64,000 nucleotides of DNA from Candidatus Gastranaerophilales bacterium (lineage in GTDB: Bacteria; Cyanobacteriota; Vampirovibrionia; Gastranaerophilales; Gastranaerophilaceae), in contig CALUWC010000007.1 of assembly GCA_944324395.1 (NCBI GenBank), forward strand, positions 62,001 through 126,000, given 5' to 3'. Shown here piece by piece: positions 55,254-63,282 of this stretch (position 1 is its first letter; every line of letters starts with the position of its first letter). Under the pieces are notes generated by a model. That model searched no databases. It saw nothing but the letters and a program-made list of their open reading frames with translations, and had not been told where the DNA came from. The position numbers were made by a program, and so were the translations under genes.

Positions 55254-55376
55254 CTATTTTAAATAATTTTAGCTGGATTTGCTACATAAGTCCAAAATAC
55301 TAAATATAATTATAAACAACCGGCTAATTACATTTAACAGGGAACATTTATAATGAACATAAAGGAGAAACTCAAA

Positions 55377-55607
55377 ATGCTTGATTTATTCATAATACCA
55401 AACTGCCCGTACTGCCAAAAAGTAGTCAAATTCATGGATAAAAACAAAATAGTATGCAATGTTTTTGATACAAATGACAATGATAATGCTCTAAGATTAT
55501 TATCCATAGGCGGTATAGATCAAGTACCATTTTTATATAACGAAGAAACAAACGAAAAAATATACGATTCGAATAATATTATAGAATACTTGAAAAATTA
55601 CTATTAA
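55377..55607 (+). CDS. Glutaredoxin-like thiol oxidoreductase
   Basis: 76 residues, thioredoxin fold: active site CPYC in 'FIIPNCPYCQKVVKFM', cis-Pro segment 'GIDQVPFLY' and C-terminal 'YDSNNIIEYLKN'. ATG 55377 chosen because AAGGAG lies 8 nt upstream; an ATG 24 nt earlier has a weaker site. It is 11 nt upstream of the HCP-like gene, so the pair is an operon. Confidence 0.88.
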   Translation: MLDLFIIPNCPYCQKVVKFMDKNKIVCNVFDTNDNDNALRLLSIGGIDQVPFLYNEETNEKIYDSNNIIEYLKNYY

Positions 55608-55618
55608 CAGGAATGACT

Positions 55619-57223
55619 ATGCAATACAACAATGAATACAAAAATACATATATAGATATTAACGAATGCACATCTCGGGGTGCCTGTTCAATATCTCCAA
55701 CTATATCTGCACTACAGGAACTTGCAATACAAATATTACAAAATCTTTCACATTATATTCTTCAGTTAGAAGAAATGGGTGCAAACAATAATAATATAAA
55801 ATATGAAATAATTACTGTTCTTGCAAGCTTGATATCAGTTAACGAATTTAGTGATAAACAATTATATGAAATAATATTAAAAGAATACTATATGCTGACA
55901 AACTCAAAGAAAGCATATAATGAACTTTGTTCCGCAAAAAATATTATACCGAAAGACCTGCGTAAAATTATAAAAATAAATAATTCAACATCCATTTCTC
56001 AAGCAATTGCTCTGGGCGAAAAAATATTTTTTGAGAAATATAAAAAATTAACTGTCGAACAAAAAAATTTAATGACATTATTGCTTATTGTAATAAAAAG
56101 TACAAGCTTAAATATGGTAAAATTATCGGATTTCAAAGTATTTGAAGAGGACACATACCATAAAATATTAACCATACTTGATACATTTAATCACTACAAA
56201 GTTTCTTCCAAAAAGATACAGGAAATGACAGAAGAATTATCCGAACATAACATCAAATTACAACTAAAAATAAGCGAATTGATACCTGAAACATTTGGCA
56301 GCATTGAAAAAACAGAAGTTTCACATTCTACAAGCAAAGGAAAAGCAATACTAGTATCCGGAAATAATTTATTTGACCTTTATAATGTCCTAAAAGCAGC
56401 AAAAGATGAAGATATCGGAATATATACACATTCAAATCTATTGATAAGCCATGCTTTAAAAAAATTCAAAGAATTTAAAAACTTGAAAGGTCATTTCGGA
56501 AACAAAACAGAAAATTGTATATTGGATTTTGCGACATTTCCGGGGGCAATACTTATTACAAAAAATTCAAAAAACACACCGGAATATCTGTATAGAGGCA
56601 GATTATTTTCGAATGATTATATAGTACCGGATGGTGTTATAAAAATTGAAAATAATAATTTTAAAGAATTGATAGACTCTGCAAAAAAAGCAAAAGGATT
56701 TTCAAAAGGAAAAATTAAAGATAATACTACCATCGGCTACAATGAAAAAAACATTATAAAAGAATTTGACTTAATAATAAAAAAAATAAAAAACAATCAA
56801 TTAAAAAAATTATATATAATAGGAATTGATGCACATCTAGAAATGCAAAAAGAATACTTTAATGAACTATTTTCAAATATCAAAGATTGTGAACAGGTAA
56901 TAAGTTTTTCATATACAAGTAATAAAAATAATATCTTGACTATTCCTGTAGGAGACTACATGGCTTTAGCTACAAAACTCTTAAAAATATTATTTACAAA
57001 ATATCCTGCTACAAGTGAAAAAATCGTGTTTTTCTTTACAACTTGTGATGTTATGACAATTTCAAACATCATAGCTCTCAAAAAAGAAAAGGTTAAAAAT
57101 ATCTACATAGCAAAATGCCCGCCAACACAAGTCAACCCATCGGTCTTAGAAACTTTTAAAAATAAATATAAAGTTAAAATAACAACCAATGCAATTGACG
57201 ATTTAAAAAATATTAGAAAGTAA
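55619..57223 (+). CDS. Hybrid-cluster-protein homologue lacking the cluster ligands
   Basis: 534 residues co-linear with class I hybrid cluster protein (HCP, hydroxylamine/NO reductase), e.g. 'RGACSISPTISALQELAIQI', 'GKAILVSGNNLFDLYNVLKA', 'FPGAILITKNS' and 'PPTQVNPSVLETFKNKYKVK'. By motif comparison the hybrid-cluster ligands are all replaced or lost: SGH->SGN (~247), THGE->THSN (~268), TNC->KNS (~316), GGCDG->IGIDA, GCGKY->PVGDY, the QCNDA segment deleted, WYEQK->TTCDV. Of the N-terminal cubane Cys only 'CTSRGAC' remains. Probably not a redox HCP; a pseudoenzyme or new activity is inferred. Start ATG 55619 (AGGA 6 nt upstream). Confidence 0.8.
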   Translation: MQYNNEYKNTYIDINECTSRGACSISPTISALQELAIQILQNLSHYILQLEEMGANNNNIKYEIITVLASLISVNEFSDKQLYEIILKEYYMLTNSKKAYNELCSAKNIIPKDLRKIIKINNSTSISQAIALGEKIFFEKYKKLTVEQKNLMTLLLIVIKSTSLNMVKLSDFKVFEEDTYHKILTILDTFNHYKVSSKKIQEMTEELSEHNIKLQLKISELIPETFGSIEKTEVSHSTSKGKAILVSGNNLFDLYNVLKAAKDEDIGIYTHSNLLISHALKKFKEFKNLKGHFGNKTENCILDFATFPGAILITKNSKNTPEYLYRGRLFSNDYIVPDGVIKIENNNFKELIDSAKKAKGFSKGKIKDNTTIGYNEKNIIKEFDLIIKKIKNNQLKKLYIIGIDAHLEMQKEYFNELFSNIKDCEQVISFSYTSNKNNILTIPVGDYMALATKLLKILFTKYPATSEKIVFFFTTCDVMTISNIIALKKEKVKNIYIAKCPPTQVNPSVLETFKNKYKVKITTNAIDDLKNIRK

Positions 57224-57242
57224 AATAATTACAATAGCATAT

Positions 57243-57300
57243 GTTTCAGCTGAAACCTTGACAGAAAAGCAACATTACAAGTACTATATTAGTAATATAG
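57243..57300 (+). promoter_or_regulatory. Promoter of the restriction gene with two operator-like palindromes
   Basis: TTGACA (57258-57263) and TACTAT (57282-57287) with 18-nt spacing. A perfect 14-bp palindrome GTTTCAGCTGAAAC (57243-57256) lies just upstream of the -35, and a perfect 17-bp inverted repeat CTATATTAGTAATATAG (57284-57300) overlaps the -10 and start. Such pairs suggest repressor or activator sites controlling nuclease expression; the regulator may be the methyltransferase's own N-terminal HTH (inference). Confidence 0.55.
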
Positions 57301-57328
57301 ATTATTAAATCTAAACTTCGGAGGTTAT

Positions 57329-58090
57329 ATGAACAAATTAAGAAATGAACTGGACCAGCTTATTGACTCTATAGATAATAGTGGTCAAATAAGAGAATAC
57401 ATAAATAACCAAGATTATATTTCACCTTTTAGCAAAGAAGGCTGTCAAATAGCCTATCTTATGTCAAAAGGAGTGATTGATTTTGAAAAATACATGCAAA
57501 TATCAAGAGAGTATGCTATAAGAAACAAATACCTCTATTTATATGACATGGCTCCAAGAACCTTTGGTGAAACCTGGGGAGAAAACCATATTCTAGCACT
57601 ATATCCAGACACATTTATAAAAGCAACAAGAAAATCTATGATTGATTTATACCCCAACTATGCCGGAGAATTTGATCTATTTTTAGATGGACTGAGAATT
57701 GAAGTTAAAGCGTGCAGAGCAAACAAAGACAAATTTAATAAAAATGCCGCCAGCCTGAGCAGCAGAGCTTATTCAAGAGAAGAGGCAATTAAATACAACT
57801 TTGAATATCATTACCAGCAGCTAAAACCATCTTGCTGTGATGCTTTTATTTGGATTGGAGTCTGTAGAGATGAAATACTTTATTGGGTACTAACAAATGA
57901 AGAAGTAAAGAATTGTCCAAAGTTCTGCCCGCAGCACAGAAATGAAAATACCGGAATAAAAAGTGGTACAATATTTGAAGGACAAGTATTTATGAATGAA
58001 AATGATTTAAAACCATATCTTGTCAATCAAAATGAAATACCTTCTATTATTAAAACAAAATGCATAAATTTATCATTCAGCAAAAGTTAA
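57329..58090 (+). CDS. Type II restriction endonuclease (PD-(D/E)XK fold), putative
   Basis: 253 residues. The catalytic motif reads 'GEFDLFLDGLRIEVKACRA', i.e. Asp116 then Glu125-Val-Lys127, a canonical PD-(D/E)XK core. 'FGETWGENHILALYP' precedes it. No helicase or methylase part. Identification as a restriction enzyme rests on this core plus the convergent methyltransferase, whose stop codon overlaps this gene's stop by 4 bp (TTAA shared). GGAGG is 5 nt before the ATG. Recognition site unknown. Confidence 0.8.
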   Translation: MNKLRNELDQLIDSIDNSGQIREYINNQDYISPFSKEGCQIAYLMSKGVIDFEKYMQISREYAIRNKYLYLYDMAPRTFGETWGENHILALYPDTFIKATRKSMIDLYPNYAGEFDLFLDGLRIEVKACRANKDKFNKNAASLSSRAYSREEAIKYNFEYHYQQLKPSCCDAFIWIGVCRDEILYWVLTNEEVKNCPKFCPQHRNENTGIKSGTIFEGQVFMNENDLKPYLVNQNEIPSIIKTKCINLSFSKS

Positions 58091-60129
58091 ACCAAAAACA
58101 TATTTTTACCGGATAACGCTGATTTTACAACAGAATAATCACTTTCTGTTAATCCATACAGAGCAGATATTTGCAAATCCAGCTGTTCATAAATTCTTTC
58201 AAGTTCAGACAGCTCAGTCGCATTTTGTATTACATCAACCATATTTATAATCTGTTTTTGGGCAATAACTGCAGCTTTTGGAATCGGAATTTGCTCTATA
58301 TGCGAACGTAAAACTTTTACAGAATTGAATTTCCTTGAGTAATAAAACTGTGCGACCCTGGAATTCAAAACTGCCATTATATATTTTATGTCTAAATCTT
58401 TAAGTTTCGGGATTAAAATATTACAACTATTTAACGATAATGTTTTATTGGAATCATAAGCAAATACCAGTTGATTACAAATAAAACGATAAAGCAGTTT
58501 TTCTTCAGCTCTGTAATACTCAACCGGTGCAACCTGCTGAAATTTTTCAGGAATAAATTCAATAAAACTATCAGGTGATTTAAATCTAAATTTGCAAATA
58601 TCAGAACCTTTTAGAATCATTTCATTAGCAGGAGTTTGAATACTAGAAATATATTCCTTGTTGTTTCCTGTAACAATACCAAGAGCAAAAACAGCATTAT
58701 TTTCTAAGGTAACCTTATTTTTGATATTTTCTATCTTCGATAAAACATCAAATTCATCATCAGTCATCAGAAAAGACAAACAATCCGCACTGAATTTCCG
58801 ATCTTGTTTTATAGTAAAAGTTCTGGTTCCGTCATTAACCTGTATCGCACAATTTGAAGTCTTATCATCAAGTCTGGTCATCAAAATTATACTAGGACAC
58901 TGAACTTTATCAAAAGCATTGCCTAAATATTCAACATACTGAATTTTTGATGACATTAACATGTAATCCCTGATAGGAGCATGCGTCCTAACATTCAAAA
59001 ATGCTTCGGGCAAAACAAAAGCAAGAATGCCTCCTATTTTTAAGGATTTTAATGATTTTTCGACAAACACATCATACGATTCAATATTAGTCCCTACTGC
59101 AGATATATATAGTTTTCGCAGATTATCAGCATCTGAAGATGAAAAATCATATCCCCAAGGAGGATTACCAATAATAAAATCATATTTATTCACTTCATAG
59201 TCAAAAAGATAGTTACTTTCAGTTATATGAGAATAAATAATATTCTTATCACGAATATTATATTTTAATGCATAATTTAATCTTGCTATTTTTACACTGA
59301 CAGGATCTATATCATTACCGTAAACCATATCAAACGGAATATTCTCAGGCAGCTGCAAAATAAAATTTCCCGTACCGCAGCAGGGATCAAGGACAGACTT
59401 ATTATTAGTGTTATTGAGAGCAAATAAATTACTGCATAACTTTTTGACAATCTTAGTAGGTGTATAATATGCTCCGGAGGCTTTTCTTTCTGCCATATTC
59501 TTTAAGGATATATATAATAATCCCAAAATATCTTCGCCGTACTCGTAAATATAAGCATTACTAAATAGATGCTGATATTTCAAATAAATTTCATATGAAG
59601 AATCACAATTACAAAGTATATCAGAAATTAGATATGCATACTCAAATTGTAGATTATTCCCGGAAATAATATCAAATATAACAGCATTAGAAGGTTCTTC
59701 CCCGCGAAATCTGGAATAAATAAGACGTATTGCACAATCCGCAAGCAAAACATTTAACAAATCATCAGTAACTTCAATCTGCTCGTCTTTGATATAATCA
59801 ACAATAGACTGAATTAAAGGTAAATTTTGGGAATTCTCGGAAATATAAGAACAATAGATACTATTCCCTGAAACATATTTTTTATTTCTGCGGCTTTTTA
59901 ATGATGAATTGTAACCTGCAACAATATCATTTTTCAACTCTATAAGATAATCCGGATTAAATACAGGAGCTTTGCCAATCAATCTTGAAGGCTTAATTTT
60001 ACCTAATTTGAGCCAATTTTTACCGGTAGCAGTAGATATAGAAAGTTCTTTACATAAATCTGATAAAGATAAATAACTATCCTTTATTCCAGCAGTATTT
60101 TGTTTATATTCGGCAGATTTAACCGGCAT
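58087..60129 (-). CDS. N6-adenine DNA methyltransferase (gamma class) with N-terminal HTH
   Basis: 680 residues. Residues ~18-70: excisionase/MerR-type HTH ('LSDLCKELSISTATGKNWLK'). About 215-420: methyltransferase with AdoMet motif I 'VLDPCCGTGNFILQL' (~245) and catalytic motif IV 'IGNPPWGYDF' (~322), the NPPW type of TaqI-like N6-adenine enzymes. The C-terminal ~250 residues include a TaqI-like target-recognition region ('LKDLDIKYIMAVLNSRVAQF'). Protects DNA from the convergent nuclease. Own promoter on the minus strand; GGGGG ribosome binding site. Confidence 0.9.
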   Translation of the reverse strand: MPVKSAEYKQNTAGIKDSYLSLSDLCKELSISTATGKNWLKLGKIKPSRLIGKAPVFNPDYLIELKNDIVAGYNSSLKSRRNKKYVSGNSIYCSYISENSQNLPLIQSIVDYIKDEQIEVTDDLLNVLLADCAIRLIYSRFRGEEPSNAVIFDIISGNNLQFEYAYLISDILCNCDSSYEIYLKYQHLFSNAYIYEYGEDILGLLYISLKNMAERKASGAYYTPTKIVKKLCSNLFALNNTNNKSVLDPCCGTGNFILQLPENIPFDMVYGNDIDPVSVKIARLNYALKYNIRDKNIIYSHITESNYLFDYEVNKYDFIIGNPPWGYDFSSSDADNLRKLYISAVGTNIESYDVFVEKSLKSLKIGGILAFVLPEAFLNVRTHAPIRDYMLMSSKIQYVEYLGNAFDKVQCPSIILMTRLDDKTSNCAIQVNDGTRTFTIKQDRKFSADCLSFLMTDDEFDVLSKIENIKNKVTLENNAVFALGIVTGNNKEYISSIQTPANEMILKGSDICKFRFKSPDSFIEFIPEKFQQVAPVEYYRAEEKLLYRFICNQLVFAYDSNKTLSLNSCNILIPKLKDLDIKYIMAVLNSRVAQFYYSRKFNSVKVLRSHIEQIPIPKAAVIAQKQIINMVDVIQNATELSELERIYEQLDLQISALYGLTESDYSVVKSALSGKNMFLV

Positions 60130-60150
60130 GATACCCCCATTTATATTAAA

Positions 60151-60179
60151 ATAATATGAATTATAAAGAATAAAGTCAA
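60151..60179 (-). promoter_or_regulatory. Sigma-70 promoter of the methyltransferase gene
   Basis: Minus-strand TTGACT (60179-60174), 17-nt spacer, TATTAT (60156-60151), 22 nt before ATG 60129. It lies immediately after the rpsG terminator, so the methylase is transcribed independently of the ribosomal genes. Confidence 0.65.
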
Positions 60180-60183
60180 TATA

Positions 60184-60223
60184 TTAAAACAGCATAGAAT
60201 GCATTATGCAAACTATGCTGTTT
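60184..60223 (-). terminator. Terminator of the rpsL-rpsG operon
   Basis: AAACAGCATAG and CTATGCTGTTT arms form an 11-bp stem, minus strand ending in TTTTAAT. It ends transcription directly after rpsG, so no fusA follows. Confidence 0.7.
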
Positions 60224-60251
60224 AAAATATATTAAAACAAATACCAGAAAA

Positions 60252-60722
60252 TTAGTATCTGTAATGAGCAAATGCTTTGTTAGCCTCAGCCATTTTGTGA
60301 GTATCTTCACGCTTTTTGCAAGCAGAACCCTGACCGTTTGAAGCATCAATAATTTCATTAGTCAGTTTTTCAATAAATGATTTTCCGCCGCGTTTCTTAG
60401 CAGATTCAATTATCCATGAAGAAGATAGAGCAAAACCTCTGTCAGCTTTAACTTCAATAGGCACCTGATAAGTTGAACCGCCGATACGACGAGCTTTAAC
60501 TTCCAATAACGGAGTTGCATTTGTCATAGCTTTCTGGAAAACTTCAATAGGATCTTGATTAGTTCTTTCTTTGATTCTTTCCATAGTAGCATAGAAAATC
60601 TTTTCAGCTAAAGATTTTTTACCGCGTCTCATAATTCTGTTAATAAACTTAGAAACATCAACGCTATTATAAACCGGATCTGCTAAAGGAATTCTTCTTG
60701 CAGGTTTAGAACGTCTAGACAT
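60252..60722 (-). CDS. rpsG: 30S ribosomal protein S7
   Basis: Primary 16S rRNA-binding protein nucleating the 30S head. 156 residues with 'NRIMRRGKKSLAEKIFYATM', 'NATPLLEVKARRIGGSTYQV', 'KRGGKSFIEKLTNEIIDASN' and 'EANKAFAHYRY'. Start and rpsL stop share a base (TAATG). Normally followed by fusA and tuf; here a terminator and the restriction-modification pair follow. Confidence 0.97.
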   Translation of the reverse strand: MSRRSKPARRIPLADPVYNSVDVSKFINRIMRRGKKSLAEKIFYATMERIKERTNQDPIEVFQKAMTNATPLLEVKARRIGGSTYQVPIEVKADRGFALSSSWIIESAKKRGGKSFIEKLTNEIIDASNGQGSACKKREDTHKMAEANKAFAHYRY

Positions 60723-61114
60723 TACTTCTTACCTCCCTTTCCTTTTGCATCTTTCTTTGCACCGTATTTTGATCTGCTTTGAGTTCTGTTAGCAACACCG
60801 GCAGTATCCAATGTACCACGAACGATGTGATAACGAACACCAGGTAAATCCTTAACACGACCGCCTCTTATAAGAACAACACTGTGTTCTTGTAAATTGT
60901 GGCCAATACCCGGAATATATGAAGTAACTTCAAATCCGTTAGTTAATCTGACTCTGGCAACTTTTCTAAGTGCTGAGTTTGGTTTTTTAGGGGTTGTAGT
61001 ATAAACCCTAGTACATCCACCACGCCTTTGAGGACAATTCATCAAAGCAGGTGACTTTGTTTTGTCTTTAAGCTTTTTACGTTCAGAACGTACAAGCTGG
61101 TTAATGGTTGGCAT
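60722..61114 (-). CDS. rpsL: 30S ribosomal protein S12
   Basis: Decoding-centre protein. 130 residues: '[20 protein letters not shown]', '[20 protein letters not shown]', '[20 protein letters not shown]' and '[18 protein letters not shown]'. The residues altered in streptomycin-resistant mutants (Lys in TPKKPNSA and in GRVKDLPG) are wild type. Basic C-terminal extension 'GKGGKK'. AAGGAG lies 7 nt before the ATG. Confidence 0.97.
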   Translation of the reverse strand: MPTINQLVRSERKKLKDKTKSPALMNCPQRRGGCTRVYTTTPKKPNSALRKVARVRLTNGFEVTSYIPGIGHNLQEHSVVLIRGGRVKDLPGVRYHIVRGTLDTAGVANRTQSRSKYGAKKDAKGKGGKK

Positions 61115-61272
61115 AATTTCTCCTTTATATTACCAAATTTGCCCTACCTAAGCCGAATCGGGAGTTTGGGCGTCACGTCCCGGGCTTTACTTAGTTATAC
61201 TAACCGTCAAATCCAGCACGAAAATTTCGACTAGTACATAAATATCAAACACCAAGCATAGTCTCTTGTCAA
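61115..61272 (-). promoter_or_regulatory. rpsL leader: promoter and GC-rich structured 5' UTR
   Basis: Minus-strand TTGACA (61272-61267) with a weak -10 about 18-19 nt on (TGATAT near 61247-61242). The leader then holds a ~45-nt GC-rich block (about 61140-61186) in otherwise AT-rich DNA, with GCCC...GGGC closing complementarity and an internal CCGATTCGG hairpin, ending 25 nt before the start. A ribosomal-protein autoregulatory element is a fair guess; I do not recognise a described leader. Confidence 0.5.
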
Positions 61273-61316
61273 CAATATTTTAAAAATATTAACCAATATA
61301 ACCTGATAAACTGCAT

Positions 61317-61724
61317 CTATGAAGCGGCACCGTCTATAATACGAGAAATCCAATAAATTCTGGGACGTCTGCCAAGCAATGAAAAAATTGACAAATACAA
61401 TATTAACAGCGTAACTACAGCCTGCAGAATAGAATACTCAAAAATTAAAGGGCTGTTAAAAATGTATGAAATATATGAAATAATAATATTTATAACCGGA
61501 ACATGCACAAGCAAATCACAAATCAAACCAAGTGCCATAGCCAGTACAAAATATAACAAAGAAATAAATATTGACTGAAAAACATTAAATCTGACAAAAG
61601 CAGACGGCGATTTTTTTCTAAAATATAAAATTACACAATATATAAGCCCTGCCCAGCCCGCAGTAAGGTAAGACAGACTCGAAATCAATCTATCAAACAA
61701 TCCTACAGAAATTTTACCGGACAT
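61317..61724 (-). CDS. Tic20-like four-helix membrane protein
   Basis: 135 residues with four predicted TM helices. 'FVRFNVFQSIFISLLYFVLA' matches the conserved 'RFNxxQA' helix of Tic20/YCF60 proteins from cyanobacteria and chloroplasts, and the end 'LLGRRPRIYWISRII' also fits. The role of bacterial Tic20 is not established. ATG 61724 is 3 nt after the TPR gene stop, with GGAG inside the TPR end; the two are co-transcribed. Confidence 0.6.
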   Translation of the reverse strand: MSGKISVGLFDRLISSLSYLTAGWAGLIYCVILYFRKKSPSAFVRFNVFQSIFISLLYFVLAMALGLICDLLVHVPVINIIISYISYIFNSPLIFEYSILQAVVTLLILYLSIFSLLGRRPRIYWISRIIDGAAS

Positions 61725-61726
61725 TA

Positions 61727-62779
61727 TTATTCTCCACGAACAGATTTAACATAATCTTCAACTATTTGGCTGTAAATAAGCTTGTATTCATCATTTGCCG
61801 GAGCAATACTGATTGATGCTCTATAAGATGAAATTGACTGTTCAATATCGTTATTAAGATAATGTGCATTGCCTAATAACATATAAGTTTCAGGATTATT
61901 AGGCTCAACTCTTAAAGCTTGTTTATACAGATCAATAGCTTCACTAACTCTGTTTGAACTTGAATATAAATTTGCAAGAAGAACATAAGCATTTGACAAT
62001 TTAGGGTCACAATCAATAGCTTTTTTATACATTTCTTCTGCTACCTGATATTCACCGAATTCTGTAAGTGCAATAGCATAGCATATATAAATTCGATATT
62101 TGTCATCAGTCATAGAAAGAGCTTTTTCATAATAAGTATAAGCCTGCTTCTTATCTTTCATAAGAGTAAGAGCATTAGCTATACAAACAGCTATAAGCTC
62201 ATTATCAGGATTTAGTACAAAAACCTTTTTGAACAATTTCAATGCAGTTTCATAATCGAATAATTTAAAACAAACATTTCCCAAGTCGATTAAAGCATTA
62301 ACATTTTCAGGATCTAAAGAAAGAGCCTTTTCATAATATGCTTTTGCCTCAACATAATCTTCAATATCCTGATATAACAAAGCTATAGCATTATAAATTT
62401 CAGGATTTTGGGAATTCAAATCAATAGCCCTGTTATAATAGAACAATGCTTTTGAAAAGTTTTTCCACTCAGCAAAAACATTCCCGATATTGTAATAAAT
62501 AAGGAAATTTTTCGGATTCACTTCCAATGCTTTATTGTAATAAGAAAGAGATTTTCTGAAATCTCTCTCATAAAACCACATTGTTCCCATACCGACAAGA
62601 GCCTGTACATCATCAGGCTTTATAGCCAGAAGGCTGTCCAGTACCGACATAACTTTATCATAATCCTTCTGTTGCAGATAAAGCTCGGATAATTCGTGGT
62701 AATTATCAACATTGTTAGGCTCTTTTGCCATTTTAACGACAAGGTCGTTTATCTTCTCATTTAAACTCATATTTTCCAT
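61727..62779 (-). CDS. TPR-repeat protein
   Basis: 350 residues made almost entirely of about nine tetratricopeptide repeats, e.g. 'ALVGMGTMWFYERDFRKSLS', 'NFLIYYNIGNVFAEWKNFSK', 'AIALLYQDIEDYVEAKAYYE', 'AYVLLANLYSSSNRVSEAID'. No signal peptide, so probably a cytoplasmic protein-binding scaffold. ATG 62779 with GGAG close by; ATG 62770 is an alternative start. Confidence 0.92.
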   Translation of the reverse strand: MENMSLNEKINDLVVKMAKEPNNVDNYHELSELYLQQKDYDKVMSVLDSLLAIKPDDVQALVGMGTMWFYERDFRKSLSYYNKALEVNPKNFLIYYNIGNVFAEWKNFSKALFYYNRAIDLNSQNPEIYNAIALLYQDIEDYVEAKAYYEKALSLDPENVNALIDLGNVCFKLFDYETALKLFKKVFVLNPDNELIAVCIANALTLMKDKKQAYTYYEKALSMTDDKYRIYICYAIALTEFGEYQVAEEMYKKAIDCDPKLSNAYVLLANLYSSSNRVSEAIDLYKQALRVEPNNPETYMLLGNAHYLNNDIEQSISSYRASISIAPANDEYKLIYSQIVEDYVKSVRGE

Positions 62780-62863
62780 GTCTCCATTTTAGCTTATAAA
62801 GTAAAATTTGTAAATTAGTTTACAAAACTATTAGAGTACAGTCGAAAATTTAGTAAAGTTATT

Positions 62864-63146
62864 CTTCGCCACGCTCAGAATGACGAGGTAAGTGGATTGT
62901 CATCCCGAACTAAGTAGAAAATTAGTTGAGAGTCTGCTAGAAATGTAATTTTCTGTTCCTACTTGGGGTTTCGTAATCCCTGATCTTTGATAACAATGAG
63001 ATCCGAAACTAGTTCCAGATGGCATAATAATTTATCATAGATAGCTATGAAAACAAGTTCAGCATGACAAAATAGTTTATCTTATACTGTTAGAAGTGAA
63101 ATATCGGAATGAAAATATCCGTCATTCAGAGCGTAGCGGAAAATCC
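62864..63146. repeat. Composite of REP-like intergenic repeat fragments
   Basis: The 500-nt gap between the TPR gene and the terminator at 63236 has no gene but holds copies of the element also seen at 55184: 'CTTCGCCACGCTCAGAATGA' (from 62864), 'GTCATCCCGAACTAAG' (about 62899) and the inverted arm 'GTCATTCAGAGCGTAGCGGA' (63121), plus decayed stretches ('AGCATGACAAAATAG'). Confidence 0.65.
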
Positions 63147-63235
63147 TATAATTGATATAAACATGAAACCTGTACTTAATTAAGACTGTTTTTCAAGAGT
63201 AGCTGGAGTGAACGGTAATATAAACTCAAACATAC

Positions 63236-63267
63236 AAAAACTCCCGGCGGTGACCGGGAGTTTTTTA
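63236..63267 (-). terminator. Strong Rho-independent terminator
   Basis: AAAAACTCCCGG and CCGGGAGTTTTTT with a 6-nt loop; ends the 63283 gene on the minus strand. Confidence 0.9.
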
Positions 63268-63282
63268 TAAAGATTATAATTA

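Noticed and set aside
55100-55352. A small RNA gene in the wecB-glutaredoxin gap
   Set aside because: Only the REP-like element and no promoter-terminator pair could be identified.
57329-60129. Prophage or IS origin of the restriction-modification module
   Set aside because: No integrase, transposase, attachment site or direct repeat flanks could be seen.
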